Assembly (NCBI GenBank): GCA_964386505.1
Contig: CAYLSM010000082.1
Location: forward strand, 1 to 17,607
Reading direction: 5' to 3'
DNA length: 17,607 nucleotides
Source of the DNA: JAJFUG01 sp964386505
GTDB taxonomy: Bacteria; Gemmatimonadota; Glassbacteria; GWA2-58-10
Part shown: in pieces, positions 7,559 through 15,044 of the stretch
Layout: every line of letters starts with the position of its first letter
Numbering within the stretch: the first letter of the stretch is position 1
Position numbers and translations under genes: made by a program
The notes under the pieces: generated by a model
The model's input: only the letters and a program-made list of their open reading frames with translations
Told to the model about the DNA's origin: nothing
Database searches by the model: none

Positions 7559-8168
7559 GCAGCACGGCCCGCAGAGCAAGCGGCACTTTTTCGATTTCCA
7601 CGCCGAGGGCTGGGACCGTGACAACAGCACCGCGAGCGAGCGGCTTAAAATCGACTCCCTGGTGCGGGACATGGGCCTGCGGAAAGGCTGGCGGGTGCTG
7701 GAGGTGGGTTGCGGCAGCGGCCAGGTGAGCGCGGCGCTCCTGGGCGTTCTGGGTCCGGCCGGGCAGGTGACCGCTTTCGACATCTCGGGGGCGATGCTGG
7801 CCCAGGCGCGGGCCAAGCAGTTGGAGCGCGCTTTCTATTTTCAGGCGGATGCCGCTGTCCTGCCCCTGGCCGGTTCGCTGTTCGAGGCGACGGTGCTGTT
7901 CCGGGTGTTCCCGCACCTGGACGGCAAGAGCGCCTGCCTGGCCGAGCTACGCCGTGTGCTGCGACCGGGCGGCTGGTTGATCCTGGCCCATCCCGCCGGG
8001 CGGGAGCAGCTCAATGCCTGCCACGCCGCCATGAGTGACGAGGTGGCCTTGGACATGCTGCCCGAGGAGCCGGTGCTGCGCGACACCCTGCATGTGGCCG
8101 GGTTCAAGGTCATGTCAGTGGAGGACCATCCGGAACGCTACCTGGTGCTGGCCCGCCGCAACGGTTAA
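7545..8168 (+). CDS. Class I SAM-dependent methyltransferase linked to the transporter operon
   Basis: This 207-residue Rossmann methyltransferase has motif I VLEVGCGSGQ (51-60), the acidic end of strand 2 in TAFDISGAML, a motif like DAAVLPLAGSLFEATVLFRVFPHL, and RVLRPGGWLILAHPAG, as in the Methyltransf_11/25 group. GGAGG ends 10 bases before its ATG, and the gene overlaps the permease by 14 bases, so it is the last cistron of the transport operon. Nothing in the sequence fixes the acceptor. Given the context, it may modify or help release an imported small molecule or metallophore. A housekeeping role cannot be excluded. Confidence 0.85.
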   Translation: MAHSEQHGPQSKRHFFDFHAEGWDRDNSTASERLKIDSLVRDMGLRKGWRVLEVGCGSGQVSAALLGVLGPAGQVTAFDISGAMLAQARAKQLERAFYFQADAAVLPLAGSLFEATVLFRVFPHLDGKSACLAELRRVLRPGGWLILAHPAGREQLNACHAAMSDEVALDMLPEEPVLRDTLHVAGFKVMSVEDHPERYLVLARRNG

Positions 8169-8179
8169 ACCCCACAGGT

Positions 8180-8377
8180 TTACTTCCTGTCCCCAAGCTC
8201 CAGGCGCGCGGCGCAGGGTGCGTTCTTGGCCACGATCCGGTTCAGAATAGCGCAGTGCAGCCCGGCGAAAGTGCGGCAGCTCCCGGCCCCGTCCAGCCCG
8301 TATTCCTCGGGGAACGAGGCGTGAGTGCAACGCAGATCGCACCAACGGGGCAGGTTGCTTTCTTCTTTGCGTTCCAT
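8180..8377 (-). CDS. Small cysteine-rich protein, possible metal binder
   Basis: The start at 8377 is chosen over an upstream ATG (8437) because AGGAGG (8382-8387 on the minus strand) precedes it at ideal distance. The product has 65 residues with five cysteines at 13, 17, 34, 42 and 55: CxxxC, then SC, HC and PC. Around them are LDGAGSCRTFAGLHC and IVAKNAPC. It has no signal peptide and no membrane segment, so it is probably cytosolic. The even spread of Cys plus His suggests a metal- or cluster-binding fold, but I cannot name a family. It is convergent to the methyltransferase gene with only 11 bases between the stops. Both stop codons lie in a small inverted repeat (8166-8182). Confidence 0.7.
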   Translation of the reverse strand: MERKEESNLPRWCDLRCTHASFPEEYGLDGAGSCRTFAGLHCAILNRIVAKNAPCAARLELGDRK

Positions 8378-8508
8378 TGTTCCTCCTTTTTCCCAAAATA
8401 ACGCTTCCCGCCCACGGAGCAATCCCCAGCCGGTCAAAGTGCGGCCGGAGCCGCTCCCCGAGTCTGATAATATCCTCTCAACTTATTCTATACCATAAAG
8501 TTCTGTCC

Positions 8509-8536
8509 TCAAGACCTCTCACTTGAATGCCGATAA
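8509..8536 (+). promoter_or_regulatory. Possible sigma-28 (FliA-type) promoter upstream of fliD
   Basis: GCCGATAA (8529-8536) is a full match to the flagellar sigma-28 -10 element. TCAA (8509-8512) lies 16 bases before it, close to the TAAA-15 layout of the family. A better -35 match, TAAAGTT (8496-8502), is present but too far away (25 bases rather than 11 from the 8-mer). The start point would leave a leader of about 280 bases. Confidence 0.45.
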
Positions 8537-8566
8537 TAATATGATGGGTGGGAAACTCACCTGTGC

Positions 8567-8622
8567 GGATATTTTTTCCGGATATTCAAATTGCGTTTAA
8601 TTTGATTTCGGAAAAATATTCC
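8567..8622 (+). repeat. Long imperfect inverted repeat upstream of fliD (possible activator site)
   Basis: GGATATTTTTTCCG (8567-8580) faces CGGAAAAATATTCC (8609-8622), 11 of 14 positions pairing. Inside it CAAATT (8587-8592) faces AATTTG (8599-8604) perfectly around a 6-base loop. CGGATAT also occurs directly at 8566, 8579 and 8639. The element lies about 100-160 bases before the sigma-54 motif, the usual distance for an enhancer-binding protein. Confidence 0.5.
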
Positions 8623-8690
8623 TCATAAAACTCAAAACCGGATATCAGGAGACTGCGCGCCGGTATGATTTGTCGAGATATTTCATTGAG

Positions 8691-8703
8691 GATCAATCGA
8701 TTA
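8691..8703 (+). promoter_or_regulatory. IHF-like site between the inverted repeat and the sigma-54 promoter
   Basis: GATCAATCGATTA matches the IHF consensus WATCAANNNNTTR at every fixed position except the first. It lies between the candidate enhancer and the -24 element, where DNA bending helps sigma-54 activation. Confidence 0.4.
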
Positions 8704-8723
8704 GCCGACAGCAAGGCCTTATA

Positions 8724-8739
8724 TGGCATAACTCTTGCT
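8724..8739 (+). promoter_or_regulatory. fliD: Sigma-54 (-24/-12) promoter of the fliD operon
   Basis: TGGCATAACTCTTGCT fits the sigma-54 consensus TGGCACG-N4-TTGC[A/T] with only two differences. The invariant GG (8725-8726) and GC (8737-8738) have exactly ten bases between them. Transcription would start near 8750, about 70 bases before the fliD start. Sigma-54 control of filament-cap genes is known in several flagellated bacteria. Confidence 0.65.
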
Positions 8740-8794
8740 CCTTCCGGGCCGTCCGGTCATGAGGCGCATTGCGCCCGCGGCATACACTCCGGCA

Positions 8795-8810
8795 CAGCCT
8801 GACAAGGCTG
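8795..8810 (+). promoter_or_regulatory. Hairpin in the fliD leader next to the ribosome-binding site
   Basis: CAGCCT and AGGCTG pair perfectly around a GACA loop, directly before the weak AAAGG ribosome-binding site (8811-8815) of fliD. A second small stem, GGCGC/GCGCC (8763-8775), lies further upstream. A role in translation is a guess. Confidence 0.35.
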
Positions 8811-8821
8811 AAAGGCAAACT

Positions 8822-11800
8822 ATGGCTTCATCATCCCCGATCAGCATCTCCGGCCTGGCCTCCGGCATCGATACAGAGTCGATCATCACCAAGATGGTCG
8901 ATGCCAAACAGATTCCCATAACGCGTTTGCAGAACCAGCAGGAACTTCTCGCGCTCAAGCGCGAGGCCTACCGGGATGTCAACACCCAGGTGCTGGCCCT
9001 GCAGAACGAGGCCCTAAACCTGCGTCTGGACTCAACTTTCATCACCCGCACGGTCGAATCGAGCGATGACGGGATCGTTCGCGCCACCGCCAGCCTGGGT
9101 ACGGCCAAGACCAATCACCGCGTCAAGGTCCTTCAACTGGCTCAGGAAGCGTCGGTCAGCAGCAACCGCTATTACAGCCAGGCCAGTTTAATCGGCTCCA
9201 ATACAGTGGGCATAAACCAGCTCGGCAGCACCACCACCCTGAACGCCCCTGGGGCGGGACGGTTGATCGGCGGGGTGGCCCTCACCGACTCGACTACCCT
9301 GAGCGACCTCGGGCTGGGCTCTGATTTCAGCCTCAAGATAGACCTGGACGGCTCCGGCTCCCGCAACCCGATCTCGATAACCGGTTTGAGCGGCAGCAGC
9401 ACCGTGAGCCAGGTGTTCCAGGCGATCCGCGACCAGGCCGGCTCGGCGGTCAAGGTGCAGCTTGTCCGGGACGATTCCCTGGGCGGCAAAGTGATCCAGA
9501 TCGCCAGCAGCTACGTGGGCGTGGATGTGGGCGTGAGTGGCGCGGTGGCCGAGGCGGCCATGGGGATCCAGAGCGGGTCCACGGCCTCCTCAGACTCCAC
9601 CACCGGACTGGGCTCGGCCCGTCAGGTGGCGGCCCTCAACCCGCTGGATGTTGTGAGCGGCACCGCCCTGGTGGTTTCGACCAACGGCAAGGCCGGCAGT
9701 CTCACCGGAACAGTGGATCTGGCAGGAGCCGCCTCGGGCGGCGATGTCATGGCCCTGACCCTGGCCGACCTGGGGATCACCGATTTCGACGGTTTCACGG
9801 TGGACCCGGACGCCAGCGGCGCCACTGGCAACCTGACCGTTCTGAAAGAGGATGGTTCCACGCTCGGCGGCAGCGATACCCTGGCCGACCTGATCCACGC
9901 GATCAACCTCACCGGCCCGGATGTGACCGCCCAGGTGGTGGACGGCACCGGAGGGGCGAAGTATCTCCAGATTATCGCCAACGAGGGCGGGCGTGACGTG
10001 ACAATCAGCCAGACCGGAGCCACGGACGGGTTCCTGTCAAAGCTGTTCGGCCTGAGCGGTGATAATTCCACCAGCAGCAACGCCACCACCGACAGCAGTG
10101 ATTTCACCATGATCAGCGATTTCTACGGCCGCGGCTCGGTCTCGGCTGATGAGCGGCGGGTGGTCAGCGGTACCAAGGAAGACTTCCGCGGCATCGGCGT
10201 GACCAACCTGATCGATGGAGTCACCCTGCTCGGGGCCACCGTGGGCGATGTTTTCTCCGCAGGCTCGGCCCGCATTCAGATAAACAACAGCCAGAACCTG
10301 GCCATTTCCGACAGCTCACGCACCGAGCTGTACGGCGTAACCGGTGTCACCAGCTCGTCTTTCGCCACCGGCCTGGCCGTTGACCCGGACGGAACCGGCG
10401 TGGCCGGCCTAAACCGCACCATCGCCGACCTCAACGCAGCCGGGGCTTTCGGGCTGGACAGCGCAATCACGGCCGGCACGTTCAAGGTCGGGGACGCCAC
10501 TCTCACTTTGACCCAGGAAGAAATCGACAGCGGGATAACCCTGGCCGATGTGGTGGCCCGGATCAACAGCGCCGGCCAGAACATGATGGTGCACTATGAG
10601 GACAGCACCGACCGTTTCATCGCCTCGGCCTCCGCGTATGGGGCCGATGGAGAGGTTTCGTTCGGCGCCTACAGCGGCGGGGCCGGCGAAAGCAATATCC
10701 TCAAAGTTCTGGGTCTGACCAACGCCTCCACCACGGTTTCCGGCGGCTCGGACAGCGGGCATATCGACTCCGGGGCCGAGCTCGACCAGGCCGGTTTCGC
10801 CATCCGGCCCACCTCGGGCACTATCACGATCAACGGCATCTCGATCTCGGTGGACGCCCAGGTTGACACCCTGGATGACGTGATCGACAAGATCAACAAC
10901 TCAGCCGCCGGGGTCACCGCCTCCATAGACCCTGATTACAAGCGCTTCACCCTGGTCCAGAAAGTGGATGACGACACCACGGCCGACCATATCCAGCTCG
11001 GGTCGAGTTCGGACACGAGCAACCTGTTCACTGTCCTGCGGCTGCTGCAAGGAGCCACGGCGGACGGGTCGATCAGCAGCGTGGAGTCGCCCAAGGCCAA
11101 GAACGATGTGGGCCAGGCCCGTCAGGAGGCCCAGGTTCAGGTGGACGGGATTAACTACACCCGCAAGACCAACACCATCGACGATATCACCTCGGGCATG
11201 ACCTATGAGTTGCTTGGCACCTCCGACAACATGGTCACACTGACTGTCCAGGGTGACTCGGAAAAGGCCATCGACGCTATCGCCCAGTTCATCGTCGAGT
11301 ACAACAAGACCATAAAGCTGCTCAGTCCCGACACCGTAAGCAACGAGGACAAAAAATATCTGGAGCCGATCACGGATGAAGAGCGTTCCAGCCTGACTTA
11401 CACCGAGCTGGTGGACCGCATCGACAAATATGAAACTCTCAATAAGAGCGAGGCGATCCGCAAGGAGAGCAATTTCAAGATCCTGCTCAACCAGATCCAG
11501 AGCATCATCGGGTCTCGCGTGCAGATCAACGGCAGCACCCTGCAGAGCCTGGCCGATCTGGGAATCAACAGCGGCGAAGCGGGAAGCCCGTTGACCGAGG
11601 ATTACTCAGGGGTCCTGGTGGCCGACTCCACCGACCTGGACACGATCAAGGCCGCCCTCCAGGATAACGAAAAGCTGACCGCCGCTCTGGCAAGCGACGA
11701 TGTCTCGGTGGCGCTCCTGTTCAACCAGAACGCTCTCTCCTCCACTTCGGTCAAGGGAACGACCGGGTTCGACGAGAGTACGGACCTGGCCAACGACATC

Positions 11801-12385
11801 TCGTTCGAGGTATATGACGGTACGAACAGCGCCACGATCACTATCCCGGCGGGCACACAGAGCAGAAGTTCGATCCTAAGCCTCATAACCACCGAGCTGC
11901 AGAGCAAGGAGCTTGACGATATCTCGGTCTCGTTTGACGGGACCGGGCACCTTCAGTTCAAGAGCGAGACATCCACCGGCAGCGCCTACATGCGTATTCT
12001 CGACCTGACCGCGTCCTCCGACACCGACCGCCTGTCCACCCGTTTCGGCATGAGCGGCGGTTCCTATATCGGGCCGGACGCCGATGAGAAAGCCGGCGCG
12101 GCGCAGAAAATGTACACCTCGCTGCGCCAGAGCACCGGTATACAAGGGTTCATCCCGCTGAGCGTCTCGGTGGGCGGAACATACGGACAAGGCTCGATTT
12201 ATGACGATATGGTGGACCTTCAGGACCGTATCGACACGATGAACGACCGTCTGGACGAGTACGAGACCCGTCTGCGCAACAAGTTCACCGCGATGGAGAA
12301 CGCCATTTCAAAGCTCCAGGAGCAGCAGAACTCGCTTTCGTCCTACACCGGCGGCGCCTCGGCCACCGCGGCCAGCGGTGGATAA
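8822..12385 (+). CDS. fliD: Flagellar hook-associated protein 2 / filament cap FliD, very large form
   Basis: FliD forms the cap under which flagellin subunits fold at the filament tip. The start at 8822 is chosen since MASSSPISISGLASGIDTESII is the classic FliD N-terminus; an upstream ATG at 8735 would place it across the sigma-54 promoter. FliD_N covers about 1-115. The C-terminal FliD domain ends with AAQKMYTSLRQSTGIQGF (1093-1110) and a coiled-coil tail (1125-1172, DLQDRIDTMNDRLDEYETRLRNKF) that would meet the hook-associated proteins. At 1187 residues it is about twice the usual size. The middle carries several flagellin-hook-IN-like units, near 166-240, 316-397, 548-617, 664-730 and 990-1060, for example LDDVIDKINNSAAGVTAS (684-701). 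It heads an apparent operon. Confidence 0.95.
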   Translation: MASSSPISISGLASGIDTESIITKMVDAKQIPITRLQNQQELLALKREAYRDVNTQVLALQNEALNLRLDSTFITRTVESSDDGIVRATASLGTAKTNHRVKVLQLAQEASVSSNRYYSQASLIGSNTVGINQLGSTTTLNAPGAGRLIGGVALTDSTTLSDLGLGSDFSLKIDLDGSGSRNPISITGLSGSSTVSQVFQAIRDQAGSAVKVQLVRDDSLGGKVIQIASSYVGVDVGVSGAVAEAAMGIQSGSTASSDSTTGLGSARQVAALNPLDVVSGTALVVSTNGKAGSLTGTVDLAGAASGGDVMALTLADLGITDFDGFTVDPDASGATGNLTVLKEDGSTLGGSDTLADLIHAINLTGPDVTAQVVDGTGGAKYLQIIANEGGRDVTISQTGATDGFLSKLFGLSGDNSTSSNATTDSSDFTMISDFYGRGSVSADERRVVSGTKEDFRGIGVTNLIDGVTLLGATVGDVFSAGSARIQINNSQNLAISDSSRTELYGVTGVTSSSFATGLAVDPDGTGVAGLNRTIADLNAAGAFGLDSAITAGTFKVGDATLTLTQEEIDSGITLADVVARINSAGQNMMVHYEDSTDRFIASASAYGADGEVSFGAYSGGAGESNILKVLGLTNASTTVSGGSDSGHIDSGAELDQAGFAIRPTSGTITINGISISVDAQVDTLDDVIDKINNSAAGVTASIDPDYKRFTLVQKVDDDTTADHIQLGSSSDTSNLFTVLRLLQGATADGSISSVESPKAKNDVGQARQEAQVQVDGINYTRKTNTIDDITSGMTYELLGTSDNMVTLTVQGDSEKAIDAIAQFIVEYNKTIKLLSPDTVSNEDKKYLEPITDEERSSLTYTELVDRIDKYETLNKSEAIRKESNFKILLNQIQSIIGSRVQINGSTLQSLADLGINSGEAGSPLTEDYSGVLVADSTDLDTIKAALQDNEKLTAALASDDVSVALLFNQNALSSTSVKGTTGFDESTDLANDISFEVYDGTNSATITIPAGTQSRSSILSLITTELQSKELDDISVSFDGTGHLQFKSETSTGSAYMRILDLTASSDTDRLSTRFGMSGGSYIGPDADEKAGAAQKMYTSLRQSTGIQGFIPLSVSVGGTYGQGSIYDDMVDLQDRIDTMNDRLDEYETRLRNKFTAMENAISKLQEQQNSLSSYTGGASATAASGG

Positions 12386-12439
12386 ACGGCCCGGGGGCCT
12401 TGATGGATTGATTTAATAAGGAATAACAAGGAGCATTCC

Positions 12440-13048
12440 ATGCTTAAGCTCACTCTGGATGGACGCAGCCTGGACACGGAAAACTTTCGGGCCGATACCC
12501 TTGCCGACTTGATCCGCTCGGTCGAGCAGGATCTCGGTCCTGAAAGAGTGATCGTGGCCATGACTCTGGACGGCCACAGTCTGGACCAGGAAAGAGAGAA
12601 AGCCGACGCCGCCAAGCCTCTGGAGAATCTGCAGCAGCTCGAAATCACCACTCAGAGAGTGATCGATCTGGCTCGCAGCACACTCCGTAGCATGATCGAG
12701 TTCATACCACGGATCGCCGTCCAGCTCGCCGACTGCGTGGAAGAACTTCACGGAGCCCGCGAGAACGATGGTTACGAGCACCTGAAAAAGGCCATCGAGG
12801 GCCTGCAGCTCGTGGCCAGCGCCTGGCCGCCCATTGTCCGATGGCTGGGAGCCGAGGGCTGGCCGATCGACACCCTGGCCCCGCGCACCGAGGGGTTCAA
12901 CGAGCTGCTGGGCGACATCGCCCGGGCCCAGGAAACTGGCGACGTGGTGCAGCTCTGCGACAGTCTCGAATTCGAGCTGGGGGAATTCCTGGAAAGCTGG
13001 CACGGACACGCCATGCAGTTGCTGGATCAACTCGAGCAGAACGACTGA
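12440..13048 (+). CDS. Unrecognised protein of the flagellar operon
   Basis: I do not recognise a family for this 202-residue protein. It starts 54 bases after fliD with AAGGAG six to seven bases before the ATG and ends 10 bases before the Maf-type gene, so it is surely part of the operon. It has no signal peptide or membrane span and is acidic. Residues 1-70 could be a small alpha/beta domain of ubiquitin-like order: strand MLKLTLDG, helix LADLIRSVEQDL, strand RVIVAMTLDG. The near-repeat TLDGRSLDTE (5-14) and TLDGHSLDQE (42-51) is notable. From 71 on it is helical (VIDLARSTLRSMIEFI, YEHLKKAIEGLQLV, FNELLGDIARA, LEFELGEFLESWHGHAMQLLDQL), resembling a helical bundle. A chaperone role for the oversized FliD or a partner of the Maf protein is possible but unproven. 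Confidence 0.8.
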   Translation: MLKLTLDGRSLDTENFRADTLADLIRSVEQDLGPERVIVAMTLDGHSLDQEREKADAAKPLENLQQLEITTQRVIDLARSTLRSMIEFIPRIAVQLADCVEELHGARENDGYEHLKKAIEGLQLVASAWPPIVRWLGAEGWPIDTLAPRTEGFNELLGDIARAQETGDVVQLCDSLEFELGEFLESWHGHAMQLLDQLEQND

Positions 13049-13058
13049 GAAAGGCCGG

Positions 13059-14978
13059 ATGGATATCTTTCGCCTAAATATGGAAGCCCTGGCGCAGCGC
13101 AGCCCGCATCTGGCCCGCCAGGTGAACCAGGCCCTCCCGGCCGCGTCCGAGGTGGCCGCCACTGCCGCAGGAGTGCCTACTCTGCGCCTTATGGACGCCG
13201 GTGGCCGTCCCTGGAGCCTGCACAGCGCGGTGGACCCACTGCGTGAGGCCGAGCGCCTGGTCGAGGCCCAGTTCGCGCCAGGGGCCAACGCCTGCCTGGT
13301 CTACGGTTTCGGGCTGGGCTACCACGTGGACCGCCTTCTCGAGCGGTTGGGCGACTCCGGGCATGTGCTGGTGGTGGAGCCGCAGATATCGATATTCAAG
13401 GCCGCACTGGCCGCACGCGATTTGCGTCATCTTTTCAGCCGCGACAACATTTTCTGGGCCGTGGGCGAGCCTGTGGAACAGGCGCCGGCCCATTTCGGCG
13501 AGGTGTTCCGCGTGGCCTCGCTGGAGGGTGTGATGATTCTGCCCCACGCCCCCTCGATGCGGCTGTGCGGCGACTATTTCGCCCGCCTGGACGACCTCTG
13601 CCGCAAGTGGATCATCGCCGTGGGCGGCAATTTCCTCACAAATGTGGCCGCCGTGCGCAACTATTTCTCCAACACCCTGGACAATATTCTGGCCCTGGCC
13701 GGCGATCCTCCGGTCAAGCGCCTTTTCGGACGGTTCAAGGGTATCCCGGCAGTGGTGATCTCGGCCGGCCCCTCCCTGGACCGCAATATCCAGCTTCTGC
13801 GTCAGCTCGAGCGCCATGCCGTTCTGATCTGCGTCGACACCTCGCTGGGCCCCCTCCATCGCGCCGGCGTGCAGCCGCACCTGGTGCTGGCCGGGGACGC
13901 GGGCGAGAACAATTTCCGCCACCTCAAGGGCCTGGGCTGCACAGGCGCCGCCCTGGTGGCCGAGCCGATGACCCACCCGCGGATCGTGAGCGAGTTCCAG
14001 GGACCCCGTTTCACCATGAGCTTTGACGAGACCCTCATGAAACGGCTGTCCGCGGTGCTGGGAGATTTCGGGAAGGTCAAGGCCTGGGGCTCTATCTCCA
14101 CCGGCGCGTTCGACCTGGCCCACCGCCTGGGCTGCGATCCGATCGTTTTCACCGGCCAGGACCTGTCGTTTCCCGGCCTGCGCTATTACGCCCACGGCAC
14201 TTACCAGGAACGCCGCTGGCTGCGCGAGATCGGCGGCGGACGCACGTTGCAGGACATGCACGACCGGCGCATGATAAACGAGAACAACCTGGACGCCACT
14301 GACATCTTCGGCCGTCCGGTGCGCACTTCCAAAGCCTTGGAAGCCTACCGCCAGTACTTCGAGCGCGAAATCGCCGAAACCGGCAGCCGGGTGATCAACG
14401 CCTCCGAGGGTGGAGTGGGATTCGCCGGTGTGACCAACCTTCCCCTGGACGAGGTGTTCTGGCGCTACGCCCGCCGCACCCACCCGGTGCGCCAGATGAT
14501 CCTGAGCTGCCACTCGCTGCGCCCGGCCCGTGAAAAGCAGGCGGTGTACGATTTCCTCAGCCGCTCGGTGGAAGAACTTTCCACTTTCTGCACGCTGTGC
14601 AACGACGGGTTCGAGCTGGCCCGGTTGATCCACCAGGGCCAGAGCGCCAACCCGGAGCAGGATTTCGCCGGCATCGAGGCGGTTTACGAGAAGGTGTACA
14701 ACCGCAAGGACGTGCTCGAACTGCTGGAGCACGCCAACCAGGGCGGACTGCTCGCTTTCCAGCGCGGTAGCCGTCAATTGGAGAGCCGCACTCGCGACCG
14801 GAGCCTCATGGAGGATGCCGCCAGGTTATACGGGGCTTTTTTCATAAGTTTCTACCAGACAGCCGATTTTCTGCTCAAACGGATGGAGCGCGCCGCTCTG
14901 GCCGTGGGCTCAAACCTCGATTTCGAAAGTACGGAACACACTGACAGCCCGGATGTGGATTATCTCGCAGCTGTCTGA
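13059..14978 (+). CDS. Motility accessory factor, DUF115 / 6-hydroxymethylpterin pyrophosphokinase MptE-like (Maf)
   Basis: The start at 13059 follows AAAGG closely; the frame is open to 12834 but that part overlaps the previous gene out of frame. The 639-residue protein has an N-terminal Rossmann-like part with VYGFGLGYHVDRLL (81-94) and VLVVEPQISIF (103-113). The DUF115 core then carries VVISAGPSLDRNI (232-244), DTSLGPLHRAGVQPHLVLAGD (260-280), WGSISTGAFDLAHRLG (343-358) and FTGQDLSF (364-371). This family (Maf proteins of Campylobacter, Aeromonas and others) is tied to transfer of nonulosonic acids onto flagellin, and its place beside fliD and fliS fits that. No nonulosonic acid biosynthesis genes are visible here. 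Confidence 0.88.
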   Translation: MDIFRLNMEALAQRSPHLARQVNQALPAASEVAATAAGVPTLRLMDAGGRPWSLHSAVDPLREAERLVEAQFAPGANACLVYGFGLGYHVDRLLERLGDSGHVLVVEPQISIFKAALAARDLRHLFSRDNIFWAVGEPVEQAPAHFGEVFRVASLEGVMILPHAPSMRLCGDYFARLDDLCRKWIIAVGGNFLTNVAAVRNYFSNTLDNILALAGDPPVKRLFGRFKGIPAVVISAGPSLDRNIQLLRQLERHAVLICVDTSLGPLHRAGVQPHLVLAGDAGENNFRHLKGLGCTGAALVAEPMTHPRIVSEFQGPRFTMSFDETLMKRLSAVLGDFGKVKAWGSISTGAFDLAHRLGCDPIVFTGQDLSFPGLRYYAHGTYQERRWLREIGGGRTLQDMHDRRMINENNLDATDIFGRPVRTSKALEAYRQYFEREIAETGSRVINASEGGVGFAGVTNLPLDEVFWRYARRTHPVRQMILSCHSLRPAREKQAVYDFLSRSVEELSTFCTLCNDGFELARLIHQGQSANPEQDFAGIEAVYEKVYNRKDVLELLEHANQGGLLAFQRGSRQLESRTRDRSLMEDAARLYGAFFISFYQTADFLLKRMERAALAVGSNLDFESTEHTDSPDVDYLAAV

Positions 14979-14986
14979 ACTGTGCC

Positions 14987-15015
14987 GGACTGGGGCGGTT
15001 GACAACCCCCGGTCC
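14987..15015 (+). other. Stem-loop between the Maf-type gene and fliS
   Basis: GGACTGGGG (14987-14995) pairs with CCCCGGTCC (15007-15015) over nine positions with one G-T wobble. No T-run follows, so it is not a classic terminator. The loop region holds a perfect TTGACA (14999-15004), but the matching -10 (TACGCG, 17 bases on) is poor. Confidence 0.35.
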
Positions 15016-15044
15016 GCGCGATACGCGAAAGAGGTGTTCTCGAG

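Noticed and set aside
6547..7728. 393-codon plus-strand frame across the ATPase, permease and methyltransferase genes
   Set aside because: It is out of frame with three well-supported genes, and its composition (Pro/Gly/Arg-rich) is typical of a shifted frame.
8166..8182. TAAACC/GGTTTA repeat holding both convergent stop codons as a two-way terminator
   Set aside because: The stem is only 6 bp and no T-run follows on either strand. It probably arises from the two TAA stops facing each other.
8735..8821. N-terminal extension of FliD from an upstream ATG
   Set aside because: It would begin inside the sigma-54 promoter, and the conserved FliD start lies at 8822.
13074..14777. 567-codon open frame on the minus strand opposite the Maf-type gene
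   Set aside because: It is a shadow of the GC-rich coding strand. The plus strand carries full DUF115 motifs, while the minus frame has no recognisable domain and no convincing ribosome-binding site.
14999..15027. TTGACA with a downstream TACGCG as a promoter for fliS
   Set aside because: The -35 is perfect but the -10 matches only two bases, and the -35 sits in the loop of a stem-loop. Not listed as a promoter.
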